The notes below the pieces were generated by a model. That model did not search any database. It saw only the letters and a list, made by a program, of their open reading frames with translations, and was not told where the DNA came from. Positions 33,895 to 42,524 of a stretch of DNA of 64,000 nt are shown in pieces (within the stretch, counting starts at the first letter, position 1; every line of letters begins with the position of its first letter). The stretch covers positions 1 through 64,000 of the forward strand of contig NZ_JAOWKZ010000002.1 in the NCBI RefSeq assembly GCF_025751495.1, in the 5' to 3' direction. The position numbers and the translations under genes were made by a program. Origin of the DNA: Albidovulum litorale (GTDB lineage Bacteria; Pseudomonadota; Alphaproteobacteria; Rhodobacterales; Rhodobacteraceae).

Positions 33895-34866
33895 ATGACG
33901 AAACCCAGAGTGCTTGTCACGCGGCGCTGGCCCGAAGCGGTCGAAGCAAAGATGGCCGAGGTCTTTGACCTGACCATCAATCGCGACGACCGGCCTCTGG
34001 GGCCGGATGACATAAGGGCGGCGATGGCCGATTACGACGCGGTTCTGCCGACCGTGACCGACCGTCTGCCCGCCCCGGTCTTCGATCTGCCCAAGACCCG
34101 GACCCGCATCCTTGCCAATTATGGTGTGGGCTTTGCCCATATCGACACCGAGGCCGCGAAATCGCACGGCATCGCGGTAACCAACACGCCCGACGTGCTG
34201 TCGGAATGCACCGCCGATATTGCCATGACGCTGATGCTGATGGTGGCGCGGCGGGCGGGCGAAGGTGAACGTGAGCTGCGCGAGGGGCGCTGGACCGGCT
34301 GGCGGCCCACGCATCTCATCGGCACCAAGGTTTCGGGCGCGACGCTCGGGATCATCGGCTTTGGCCGCATCGGTCAGGCGATGGCGCAGCGCGCCCATCA
34401 CGGCTTCGGCATGAAGATCCTCGTCCAGAACCGGTCCAAGGTCGCACCGGAAATCCTCGCCCGCTACAATGCGGTGCAGGTCGACACGGTCGAGGACCTC
34501 TTGCCACAGTGCGATTTCGTCTCACTTCACTGCCCCGGCGGTGCTGCGAACCGGCACCTGATCAATGCGCGCAGGCTGGACCTGATGAAGCCGACGGCCT
34601 TCCTGATCAACACCGCGCGCGGTGAGGTCGTGGCCGAACATGCGCTGGCACAGGCATTGTGGTTCGGCACGATCGGTGGCGCGGGACTTGATGTCTTTGA
34701 ACGCGAGCCGCTCATTCATCCCGACCTCAAGGATGCCGACAACCTCGTCATGTTGCCGCATCTGGGGTCCGCCACGCGCGAGACGCGCGAGGGGATGGGA
34801 ATGCGCGTGCTGCAGAACCTCCGGGACTTCTTCGAAGGCCGGGAGCCGCAGGACCGGGTGGCCTGA
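33895..34866 (+). CDS. hprA: D-2-hydroxyacid dehydrogenase, hydroxypyruvate reductase
   Basis: The 323-aa NAD(P)H enzyme reduces hydroxypyruvate to D-glycerate in the serine cycle, and relatives also reduce glyoxylate. The dinucleotide motif is GFGRIG (155-160). The catalytic triad is Arg242 (INTARGEVV), Glu271 (DVFEREP) and His289 (LPHLGSAT). NYGVGFAHIDTEAAKSHGI in the substrate domain is typical of glyoxylate/hydroxypyruvate reductases. AGGAGG lies 6-8 bases upstream of the ATG. It sits between mtkB and ppc; ppc starts 3 bp later. Confidence 0.92.
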   Translation: MTKPRVLVTRRWPEAVEAKMAEVFDLTINRDDRPLGPDDIRAAMADYDAVLPTVTDRLPAPVFDLPKTRTRILANYGVGFAHIDTEAAKSHGIAVTNTPDVLSECTADIAMTLMLMVARRAGEGERELREGRWTGWRPTHLIGTKVSGATLGIIGFGRIGQAMAQRAHHGFGMKILVQNRSKVAPEILARYNAVQVDTVEDLLPQCDFVSLHCPGGAANRHLINARRLDLMKPTAFLINTARGEVVAEHALAQALWFGTIGGAGLDVFEREPLIHPDLKDADNLVMLPHLGSATRETREGMGMRVLQNLRDFFEGREPQDRVA

Positions 34867-34869
34867 GCG

Positions 34870-37536
34870 ATGGGCGCCGCACCGGACCTGCATCGGGCAG
34901 AAGACGGGCGCGGCGGGCCGGATTACGCGGCAGAGCTGCGCCGTGAACTCGGGGCGCTGTGGCGGAATGTGATCCGCCGCCGCGCGCCACAGATCGCCGA
35001 CCTGATCGACACGGGCGAAGCGCCGCTTCCCATGGGCGAGGACAGTATTCCCTGCCTTCAGGCGATCAATATCTGGTTCCAGCTGCTGAAGATCATCGAC
35101 GAGAATGCCGCCATGCGCGACCGCCGCCAGACCGAGGCGCGCGACGGTGCGGCCGCGGTCGAGGGCAGTTTCGCCAAGGTACTGGCCGAAAACGCGACGG
35201 GTCTGAATGCCGCGAGTTTCACCGCGCTCGCCTACCGCCTGTCGGTCGGCCCGACGCTGACGGCCCATCCAACCGAGGCGAAACGGGTCACGGTTCTGGA
35301 AATCCACCGGCGCATCTACCGGCTGTTGGTGGCGCTTGAAACCCAGCGCTGGACCCCGCGCGAGCGCGAGGACCTGCTGTTAGATATCGAGGGCGAAATC
35401 GACCTTCTGTGGATGACGGGCGAATTGCGCCGCGAGCGGCCGAGCCTGAAGGACGAGATCGAATGGGGGCTGCAGTTCTTCCGCGACAGCGTCTATGACG
35501 CGGTGCCACAACTTTTCGAACGTTTCGCGACCGCCAAGGAAAGCCATTTCGGCAAGGCGGGCGAGGTAAAGCCCTGCATCCGTTTTCATTCATGGATCGG
35601 CGGCGACCGCGACGGCAATCCGAATGTGACGACGGACATGACGCGTCTGGCTGTCGGGCAGGCGCGGAAGGCTGTGCTGGAGCGCTATCTTGTCGGGCTG
35701 GGCGCGGCGGCGGCACGGATCAGCATCAGTTCGCTGATCGTGAAGATCCCACCCGCGACCGAGGCCCGCATCCGCGCGATCATCGCGCGGGGGGCATCGC
35801 CCGAAGCCTCGGAAAAGCGCAATCCCGGCGAGATCTTCCGTCAGGCCCTGACCGCCATGGCGGACCGTATCCGGGCAACCCTGTCGACTGCGCCGGGCGC
35901 CTACCGGGCGGCCACGGATTTCGTCGCCGATCTGGCCACGGTCGAGGCGGCGCTGATCGAGATTGGCGCGGCGCGGGCGGCGGAACGGCATGTGCGCCCG
36001 ATCCGCTGGCAGGCCGAGGCCTTCGGCTTCCGCACCATGACGCTCGACATCCGCCAGAACTCGACGGTGACGACCGCCGTTCTGGCCGAGATCTGGGGGC
36101 TGAGCGGCCCGGCGCCGGATTATGGCAGTGCCGACTGGTCGGCGCGGCTGCGGCGCGAGATTGCCCTGCCCGACCTTGCATGGCCCGACCGCGCGCGTCT
36201 CAGCGCCAATGCCAATGAGTTGCTGAACCTCCTCGGGCTCATGCGCGAGATCCGGCATGGCGACGACCCTGATGCGGTGGGCCCGTTCATCCTGTCGATG
36301 ACAAGGTCCAGCGACGACATCCTCGGCGTCTACCTGCTGGCCCGTTATGCCGGATTCGGAGCTGAAAAGATCGACCTCGCCGTGGTGCCGCTTTTCGAGA
36401 CGATCGACGACCTGCGCGCAGCCCCTGCGGTCTTTGACGACCTCCTTTCGGTGCCGGTCGCCCGCCGGTCGCTCCGCAGCAATGCGGGGACGGTCGAGGT
36501 CATGCTCGGCTATTCCGACAGCAACAAGGATGGCGGTTTCGTCTGTTCCACATGGGAATTGGAAAAGGCGCAACGGCGGATATCCCAGACGCTGGCGCGG
36601 CATGATCTGCAACCGGTCTTCTTCCATGGCCGTGGCGGATCGGTCAGCCGGGGCGGGGCGCCCACCGAACGTGCAATTGCCGCCCAGCCCTTCGGCACCA
36701 TCAATGGCCGCCTGCGGCTGACCGAACAGGGTGAGGTCGTGTCGTCGAAATATGCCAATCGCGGCACCGCGCTCAATCAACTGGAGCTTCTGGCCGCCTC
36801 GGTCCTGTCGCATTCGCTGGCCACGGTGAAACCGGTTCCGAACCCCGAACATGACGACGCGCTGGAGGCGCTGGCGGGCATGTCCCAGGCGGCGTATTCG
36901 AACCTGCTGCACCGGCCGGAATTCATGCAGTATTTCCTGCAGGCGAGCCCGGTCGAGGAACTGGCGATGCTGCGCATCGGCTCGCGCCCCGCGCGGCGGT
37001 TCGGCGCGGGCGGGCTTTCGGACCTTCGCGCTATTCCCTGGGTCTTTGCCTGGTCGCAGAACCGGCATCTTCTGACCGGCTGGTACGGGTTCGGCAGTGC
37101 CATCGCCTCGTTCCGGCAGGTGCGCGCGGGCGAGGGCGACCGGCTTCTGGCCGAGATGTTCACGCGCCACAAGCTCTTCCGGCTGATCGTGGACGAGGTG
37201 GAGAAGTCGCTGTTGCTGACGGATATGGAGGTCGCGGCGCGTTACGCGTCACTGGTCGAGAACGACGCAGTCCGCGACGCGATATTTGGCACGGTCGGGG
37301 CGGAATACGACCGGTCCATCGCCGCGATCCGGTTCCTGACCGGCAGCAAGGAGGTCGGTGCACGGTTCCCGATGATGCTCGGCAGGTTCGAACGGGTCCG
37401 GCCGCAGCTGGACCGGATCAACCGGATGCAGGTGGCATTGCTGGGCGAGGCACGGTCAGGTCATGCCGCGCGAACGACGGTGCCCCTGATGCAATCGATG
37501 AACTGCATCGCCGCCGGTCTCGGCTGGACCGGCTGA
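34870..37536 (+). CDS. ppc: Phosphoenolpyruvate carboxylase
   Basis: The 888-aa enzyme carboxylates PEP to oxaloacetate and supplies the CO2-fixing step of the serine cycle. The catalytic stretches are TAHPTEAKR (His133) and FHSWIGGDRDGNPNVTTDMT. Later ones are VMLGYSDSNKDGGF, FHGRGGSVSRGGAPTERAI, TEQGEVVSSKYAN, RAIPWVFAWSQNRHLLTGWYGFGSA and the terminal MNCIAAGLGWTG. Length is normal for bacterial PEPC. It is last in the sgaA-mtkA-mtkB-hprA-ppc operon, and no terminator is evident before the convergent DUF1523 gene 11 bp away. Confidence 0.96.
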   Translation: MGAAPDLHRAEDGRGGPDYAAELRRELGALWRNVIRRRAPQIADLIDTGEAPLPMGEDSIPCLQAINIWFQLLKIIDENAAMRDRRQTEARDGAAAVEGSFAKVLAENATGLNAASFTALAYRLSVGPTLTAHPTEAKRVTVLEIHRRIYRLLVALETQRWTPREREDLLLDIEGEIDLLWMTGELRRERPSLKDEIEWGLQFFRDSVYDAVPQLFERFATAKESHFGKAGEVKPCIRFHSWIGGDRDGNPNVTTDMTRLAVGQARKAVLERYLVGLGAAAARISISSLIVKIPPATEARIRAIIARGASPEASEKRNPGEIFRQALTAMADRIRATLSTAPGAYRAATDFVADLATVEAALIEIGAARAAERHVRPIRWQAEAFGFRTMTLDIRQNSTVTTAVLAEIWGLSGPAPDYGSADWSARLRREIALPDLAWPDRARLSANANELLNLLGLMREIRHGDDPDAVGPFILSMTRSSDDILGVYLLARYAGFGAEKIDLAVVPLFETIDDLRAAPAVFDDLLSVPVARRSLRSNAGTVEVMLGYSDSNKDGGFVCSTWELEKAQRRISQTLARHDLQPVFFHGRGGSVSRGGAPTERAIAAQPFGTINGRLRLTEQGEVVSSKYANRGTALNQLELLAASVLSHSLATVKPVPNPEHDDALEALAGMSQAAYSNLLHRPEFMQYFLQASPVEELAMLRIGSRPARRFGAGGLSDLRAIPWVFAWSQNRHLLTGWYGFGSAIASFRQVRAGEGDRLLAEMFTRHKLFRLIVDEVEKSLLLTDMEVAARYASLVENDAVRDAIFGTVGAEYDRSIAAIRFLTGSKEVGARFPMMLGRFERVRPQLDRINRMQVALLGEARSGHAARTTVPLMQSMNCIAAGLGWTG

Positions 37537-37547
37537 CCGGCTGCCGG

Positions 37548-38222
37548 TCAAGGGCGCGGCTTGCCCTTCCACGTCCCAAGCCAGGCCCTGAACCGGCCCC
37601 AGACGCCCCGCGCGCGTCCGGCGGCGGCGTCGGCGCGATCCTCCACCCCGTCCCAGGCCTCGCCCATGTCTTCCAGCACCGGGTCGATGGAGCGTTCGCG
37701 GAACTGCAGCCACATGCGGCGCAGAACCAGCAGGATCACGGCAAGGAACACGAAGAAGAAGATGTTGAACCACGGGATGATCGTCGCATCCGGCCCGTCG
37801 ACCGGCTTGATCGAGATCGCGTTCGGGAAGGCCGAGAAATAGACGATCCGCCAGCCGTAATGCGTGACCGAGACCCATTGCGGCGCGGCGGCGGTGGATT
37901 TCAGGTCCTCCGCCTCGGTCTGCAGGTTGGCGGTGTCGAACTTGAAATAGGGCGGCCAGGACCAGCTTGTATCCTCGTTGCGGTAGACCATCGGCTTGCC
38001 GTTGGCCTTGACCGTCTGGATGAACTGCACATCGCGGTTCACGAGCGTGCCGGACTGGTCATCCGGGCTCGACCAGAAGATCCGGGTCCAGTCGTTCAGG
38101 TCCTGCCGTTCCTGATAGGTGTTCACCACCCGCACGATGTCATGCTGCGGCAGCGTGTAGTGGAAGAACCCGATCACGGTCAGCGCCAGAAGCGTCAGGA
38201 TCGTCCATTTCGCGTATTTCAT
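37548..38222 (-). CDS. DUF1523 family membrane protein
   Basis: The 224-aa protein has an N-terminal TM helix (WTILTLLALTVIGFFHY) and a second one near residue 165 (FNIFFFVFLAVILLVL), with a periplasmic domain between them. DUF1523-like stretches are FHYTLPQHDIVRVVNTYQER, NRDVQFIQTVKANGKPMVYRNEDTSW and YGWRIVYFSAFPNAISIKP. The Arg-rich C-terminal tail is cytoplasmic. The start ATG at 38222 has GGGAG upstream. It is the last gene of an eight-gene minus-strand operon with an AAA+ ATPase. Role unknown. Confidence 0.85.
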   Translation of the reverse strand: MKYAKWTILTLLALTVIGFFHYTLPQHDIVRVVNTYQERQDLNDWTRIFWSSPDDQSGTLVNRDVQFIQTVKANGKPMVYRNEDTSWSWPPYFKFDTANLQTEAEDLKSTAAAPQWVSVTHYGWRIVYFSAFPNAISIKPVDGPDATIIPWFNIFFFVFLAVILLVLRRMWLQFRERSIDPVLEDMGEAWDGVEDRADAAAGRARGVWGRFRAWLGTWKGKPRP

Positions 38223-38239
38223 AACCGCCACTCCCGGGC

Positions 38240-38509
38240 TCAGTTCGTCAGATAGATCAGCACCAGCACGGCCAGTGTGGGCACCACGTAGACCAGCCAG
38301 ATCAGCTTGGCCCGCAGGCTTTTCTCATACGTCTTCATGCCTGCCTCGATATATGCATCGCGGGCGTCGGATTCACCCCCGCCGCGCTCGGCGTCCCATT
38401 CCTTTTCCAGCCGCTCGCGTTCCACCGACCGGGAATAGATCGACAGAAGCACATACATGATCGTCATGGCGATGAAACCAAAGACGGCAAGGCGGACAAA
38501 GGCGATCAT
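38240..38509 (-). CDS. Small two-TM membrane protein of the AAA operon
   Basis: The 89-aa product has TM helices at both ends (MIAFVRLAVFGFIAMTIMYV and KLIWLVYVVPTLAVLVLIYL) and a charged cytoplasmic middle (SRSVERERLEKEWDAERGGG). The ATG overlaps the stop of the DUF6638-like gene (ATGA at 38506-38509), so translation is coupled. No characterised family is recognised. Confidence 0.8.
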   Translation of the reverse strand: MIAFVRLAVFGFIAMTIMYVLLSIYSRSVERERLEKEWDAERGGGESDARDAYIEAGMKTYEKSLRAKLIWLVYVVPTLAVLVLIYLTN

Positions 38510-39891
38510 CTGCGGTCCTTCCTGACAGACCCCCAGGGGCCGACGGCATCGACGATATCCGTTTTGCGGCTGGTCCGTCGACTCCACGGTCCGGCTTCAA
38601 CCACCACCCCGGTATCGGCCATGCCCGGCTCGGGCCCGAAAAGGTCACGCCGCGCGCCGGCCTTGTCGATCTGGTATTCGCGTTCGAGGTAGTCAGCCAC
38701 GAACTGCTTCTTTGCCTCGGGCCAGGAGCGGTAGAGGTCGTAGAATAGCTCCTTGTGGCAGATATAAAGCTGGCGCACGTCTAAGGGCGAAAGCTCTGCC
38801 AGAAGCATGTTTACCAGATCGCGGTCGGCATGGGGCTTGGCGCGGAGAGTGTAGAAATAGGCCGGATGCATCGCGGTGATGCGCGGGAAGCGACCGCCGG
38901 TTTCGACCCATCTGAGCAGTTCGGCGAGCCCCCGGAACTCTTCGGGCAGCCGCGACCCCATGCTGGCCGCCGCCTGCCGCAGATCGCGGCGCGATCCGTG
39001 GCCGATATCGAGGCCGAGCTCCGCCGCTGCCGCAACCACGATGAAATCCATCTTCTGGCGCAGGATCGCGGCGGCGTCAGTGCCGCGCGCCTCGTGGATC
39101 GGCTCCACGAGGTCGTTGATGTCGAGAAGCTTCGCCACCTGATTGCGGTCGGAAAGGTCGAAGACATAGGTGATCGGCAACGCGCCCAGTTTCTCCTTCG
39201 GCCCGACCGAAAGGGCTGCCGGATGCTCCACATCGCGGAAGATATAAAGCCCGCCGAAATGCGCGGTCCAGAAATTGCCCTGATCGAAGCTGGTGGCCTT
39301 CAGCGATACCGGGTTGCGCGTCACATCGCCGGTCTTTTCGGCAAGCTGGATCATCTCGCCGATCAGCACGTCATCCCACCAGCCGTCCTCCTCACTCCGG
39401 AAGCGTTCGATGAGGCCCGATAGCTTCTGCCCCTCGGCCACATGGTTGCCGGTCGTATCGGCGACGACAGTGATGCGGCGGATGTCGAACAGTCGCTTCG
39501 GCTCATCGAGGTCGTAGACGGTATTCTCCAACTCCCCCGCCACGGCGTCGCGGGCGGTCAGGGTGAACAACTGCGCCTCGTTCTCCTCGATGAAGCGCGA
39601 GAGGATGCCGCGCGAGGTGGAGAATTTCGCGTTGAGAAGGGGCGCAGTCTTCTGGTCGGTGGTCAGAAGGATGAACTGCCGGTTGCAACCATTGGCGTTA
39701 AGATAGAGGTGGTCGCCCAATTCGTCGCCCACCTCGGGGGAATAGCCGGAGATGTCGATATGGAAATCGGCAAGCTTCGTCTCCTTCCCCGTCAGCGCCT
39801 TCAGCGCGCGGTTATAGCGCTCGACCAGCGCCGGGCTCTCGACGGGCACGAGATTGCCGAACATCAGGCCCTTTTCGATGAGGCGTTTCAT
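38506..39891 (-). CDS. DUF6638-like conserved protein
   Basis: The 461-aa soluble protein opens MKRLIEKGLMFGNLVPVESPALVERYNRAL. It has no signal or TM segment and no enzymatic motif that I recognise. I associate the sequence with DUF6638, a family seen in Rhodobacteraceae beside AAA ATPases; the number is from memory. Distinctive parts are ADFHIDISGYSPEVGDELGDHLYLN, KFSTSRGILSRFIEENEAQLF and QLYICHKELFYDLYRSWPEAKKQF. The start overlaps the upstream gene's stop (ATGA). It may be a client or adaptor of the AAA+ ATPase encoded upstream. Confidence 0.72.
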   Translation of the reverse strand: MKRLIEKGLMFGNLVPVESPALVERYNRALKALTGKETKLADFHIDISGYSPEVGDELGDHLYLNANGCNRQFILLTTDQKTAPLLNAKFSTSRGILSRFIEENEAQLFTLTARDAVAGELENTVYDLDEPKRLFDIRRITVVADTTGNHVAEGQKLSGLIERFRSEEDGWWDDVLIGEMIQLAEKTGDVTRNPVSLKATSFDQGNFWTAHFGGLYIFRDVEHPAALSVGPKEKLGALPITYVFDLSDRNQVAKLLDINDLVEPIHEARGTDAAAILRQKMDFIVVAAAAELGLDIGHGSRRDLRQAAASMGSRLPEEFRGLAELLRWVETGGRFPRITAMHPAYFYTLRAKPHADRDLVNMLLAELSPLDVRQLYICHKELFYDLYRSWPEAKKQFVADYLEREYQIDKAGARRDLFGPEPGMADTGVVVEAGPWSRRTSRKTDIVDAVGPWGSVRKDRR

Positions 39892-40505
39892 GTGCTGCGC
39901 CCAAGTTTGTCGCGCAGATAATCTTCAACCGCGCTAAGATGATGAGAGAAATCCTTTCTGAATTCATCGTCCTCACTCAAAAGATCGTAGAGGATATCTC
40001 GTTTCTTCTTCAGGATTTCTCGATAGGAATTTTGGAGGTCAGCATTGTTCCGAAAATGGGCGTCGAGGTGAAGCATAATATAAACAAATAGCTCGTGCTC
40101 CAAATCTCGTAATGGTTTGACAAGATTTGATAGGTCTTCCCCCCATACCGCGTCAGCCTCAATTAGTAGCGCATCAAGTGCGTTCTTGGCATTTGAATGC
40201 CGTTCCCACCGCCTAGCATATGCAACAATCACACCTTGTTTTCTTTTTTGATCTTCGTTTAGGTGTTGGGCATCCTCTTCTTCAAGGCGCATCTCATCAT
40301 TTCGCATGGCAGGATGCCGGACCGAATAGAGCGAGTCTCGATACCTGTACAACGCAACTAGGGTCTTGCGCGCCAGTTCATGGTCGGCCTGCCAGATGCT
40401 TTGGTTCTTCCAAGCGTTCAAGCCAACATACGCGGCGATCGCACCCGCCGCAGCTGAGATGGCCATCATCCAATTTGCGAGCGCACTCCAAGCCTCCGGG
40501 CTCAT
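39888..40505 (-). CDS. Single-TM protein of unknown function, AT-rich insert in the AAA operon
   Basis: The 205-aa product starts MSPEAWSALANWMMAISAAA, with one N-terminal TM segment (about 11-30), and then a long, highly charged helical domain (for example RRWERHSNAKNALDALLIEADAVW and YREILKKKRDILYDLLSEDDEFRKDF). It resembles small DUF4760-like phage or accessory proteins in layout, but no family is certain. The DNA is clearly AT-richer than both neighbours, and rare-looking codons (ATA, TTA, AGA) appear. Its ends overlap the flanking genes exactly (TGATG and ATGA). This looks like a later addition fitted into the operon. Confidence 0.72.
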   Translation of the reverse strand: MSPEAWSALANWMMAISAAAGAIAAYVGLNAWKNQSIWQADHELARKTLVALYRYRDSLYSVRHPAMRNDEMRLEEEDAQHLNEDQKRKQGVIVAYARRWERHSNAKNALDALLIEADAVWGEDLSNLVKPLRDLEHELFVYIMLHLDAHFRNNADLQNSYREILKKKRDILYDLLSEDDEFRKDFSHHLSAVEDYLRDKLGRST

Positions 40506-42445
40506 CACCCCTTCCCCTCCAGATACCGCCTTTTGGCCTCCTCCATCCGGCCCATCTCGCGCACCGCGTTTTCGATGGCGACCTCGTCGGACTTGTCGGC
40601 ATAGCGGAATTCCGAATCCGCGTAGCGGTTGATCTCCTGCACCACCATCTCGACCGTGATCGGCCTCCTGAGTTCGGAAATCATCGCCTTCTTCTCGTCG
40701 TAGGGCTTGAAGAGGAAGAGGTCCGGCTCCTCCATCCACTCATCGGGCAGTTCGAAATCCATCGCCCGGACCTTCACCGCATCGGTAATGTTTTTGATCG
40801 CGCGACCGGTAAACCGCTCATCCGCCTCCTGAATGGCCTTGAGGTAGGAGCCGAGCTTGGCGATCGTATCGAGCGCCCCGATCCGCCCTTCGACCTCATT
40901 CCACACCGCCTTCAGCCCATCCTCATGCGGCACCGAATGGCCGTCGAAACTGGCGGCAACCGCCTTCTTGATCTCCTGCGCGGCGTAAAGCTCATGCTCC
41001 CCCATCGGGATCGCATGGTTCTTTCCGAGGAGGAGCGCGAGGATGTCGATGTAATCCTCGCGCGTTTGCGGCCCGTCGACCAGAAACCGCGCCCCGGCGC
41101 GCTGGCGCAGGGCGTCGTCGACATTCTCGGGGTAGTTCGAAAACATGCCAAAGGTGCAGTTGCCGCGCACGACGGTATTGGCGCCGGCAAAGGCCTCCAT
41201 CAGCACCGCCGTGATCTCCTGCTGCCCCGCGCTCGACTGGCGGTCGCCGCGTTTGCCCGCAACCTGATCGATGTCATCGACAGTTCCGAAGCCGATCACG
41301 GCGGGGTCCATCACCCCGTTGATGAAGGCCTTGGCGTTCTGGCCCGACTTGCCCTGATAGCTGTCGACATTGTCGATGGAGAGGTTCGCGTAGCGGAACG
41401 GGTAGTTCGCGACCTTGCAGTAATCATTCAGAAGCCCCGCCATCATCTGAATGAGCGTCGTCTTGCCCGTACCCGGCTTGCCATCCCCCATGAAAGTGAA
41501 GATGAAGCCGCCCATCTCGGCGAAGGGGTTCAGCTTGCGGCTGAAATCATAGGCCATCAGCATCTTGGCCAGCCTGAGGGCCTGATACTTGGCGATATGG
41601 TTGCCGACGACCTCATGCGGCTTCTTGAAGGTCATGACGAGGGTGGAGCCCCGCGCCTTGCGCGCCGGTTCAAAGCCCGAGATCGGGAAATCGTCCGCCT
41701 CGACCCGGTAATTGGCGCCGGTAAAAGCCTCCAGCCGCGGGGCGGAGGCGGCGCGCAGCTTGACCTTCTGCATCAGCTGTTCGGCATAGGCGAGGATGGT
41801 GGCGATCAGCGTCGCCTCATCCTTGGCAAAGACTGCGATGTCCTGATCCAGTTCCCAGAGCGCACCGTGCAGCGCAAGCTGGGCGTTGTCGGTCAGGACC
41901 TCCTCCACCGCGCCGATCTCCACCGAAACCTCGCTGGCCTTCTCGGCCAGAAGAAACGCCGTCGCGTTGGCGAAGACCGACAGCACGACCAATGCCTCGG
42001 CGGCCAGAAGCTCGGTGAATTCATTCGCCCGCGATGCGGGCATCCGGTTTTCCAGATTGGCCTTCTTCAACTCGATGAGGCCAGTCTGACCCGAAAACGC
42101 CTCCCCCATCGCAAGCGCGACTGACAGGGACCGGCGAAGCGCATGGGCCGCCGCGGCCTGCAGGGGGGATGTCAGCGGATCGTCGTCATCGGTCGTCGCC
42201 ATCCGGTCAATCAGCCGCACGCCCTCCGTCCGCGCCATTGACCGGGTCACGAGGCCGGGCGTCGTTGACCGGAACCGCCGCTGCATCGCCGCCACATCGG
42301 GGGATTTCTCCGGCCCCGTCACCGTCAGCTTCGGCTGCGCCAGACGCGGGGCATGATCGACGCCCATCAGCATCTCGGTCGCCGCCATGTAATGCGCCCG
42401 GATCTCTTCTTCCTTCAGTTCCATCTCATTCTGCGGCGCGCTCAT
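40505..42445 (-). CDS. AAA+ ATPase with a large N-terminal domain
   Basis: The 646-aa protein has about 310 N-terminal residues without a known motif, then an AAA+ module. Walker A is GDGKPGTGKTT (320-330). The Walker B position reads VIGFGTVDDIDQ (383-394), with Asp where many AAA proteins have Glu. Sensor 1 is probably Asn437 in GMFSNYPENVDD, and arginine-finger candidates are Arg447, Arg449 and Arg453. It lacks TM segments. The gene lies centrally in the operon, after the conserved DUF gene and the hairpin repeat copy B. A remodelling ATPase acting on the coiled-coil and membrane partners is inferred. Neither MoxR nor classical TelA-associated ATPases match exactly. Confidence 0.85.
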   Translation of the reverse strand: MSAPQNEMELKEEEIRAHYMAATEMLMGVDHAPRLAQPKLTVTGPEKSPDVAAMQRRFRSTTPGLVTRSMARTEGVRLIDRMATTDDDDPLTSPLQAAAAHALRRSLSVALAMGEAFSGQTGLIELKKANLENRMPASRANEFTELLAAEALVVLSVFANATAFLLAEKASEVSVEIGAVEEVLTDNAQLALHGALWELDQDIAVFAKDEATLIATILAYAEQLMQKVKLRAASAPRLEAFTGANYRVEADDFPISGFEPARKARGSTLVMTFKKPHEVVGNHIAKYQALRLAKMLMAYDFSRKLNPFAEMGGFIFTFMGDGKPGTGKTTLIQMMAGLLNDYCKVANYPFRYANLSIDNVDSYQGKSGQNAKAFINGVMDPAVIGFGTVDDIDQVAGKRGDRQSSAGQQEITAVLMEAFAGANTVVRGNCTFGMFSNYPENVDDALRQRAGARFLVDGPQTREDYIDILALLLGKNHAIPMGEHELYAAQEIKKAVAASFDGHSVPHEDGLKAVWNEVEGRIGALDTIAKLGSYLKAIQEADERFTGRAIKNITDAVKVRAMDFELPDEWMEEPDLFLFKPYDEKKAMISELRRPITVEMVVQEINRYADSEFRYADKSDEVAIENAVREMGRMEEAKRRYLEGKG

Positions 42446-42477
42446 CGAATTCCCTCACTGCTCATCTTCTTCTGTTC

Positions 42478-42522
42478 AAAAATACCTCCCGGGGGTGCGG
42501 GGGCAGGCAGCCCCCGCTTCCG
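42478..42522 (+). repeat. Dispersed GC-rich hairpin repeat, copy B
   Basis: AAAAATACCTCCCGGGGG is followed by TGCGGGGGCAGGCAGCCCCCGC and TTCC, the same layout as copy A with a few changes. It lies in the 79-bp gap between the AAA+ ATPase start and the end of the preceding gene, inside what otherwise looks like one operon, so it may act as an internal attenuator or mRNA-processing hairpin. Confidence 0.75.
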
Positions 42523-42524
42523 GC

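Noticed and set aside
40220-42124. A 634-codon plus-strand frame opposite the AAA+ ATPase
   Set aside because: Leu/Arg/His-rich shadow translation without motifs; the minus strand has an intact AAA+ module.
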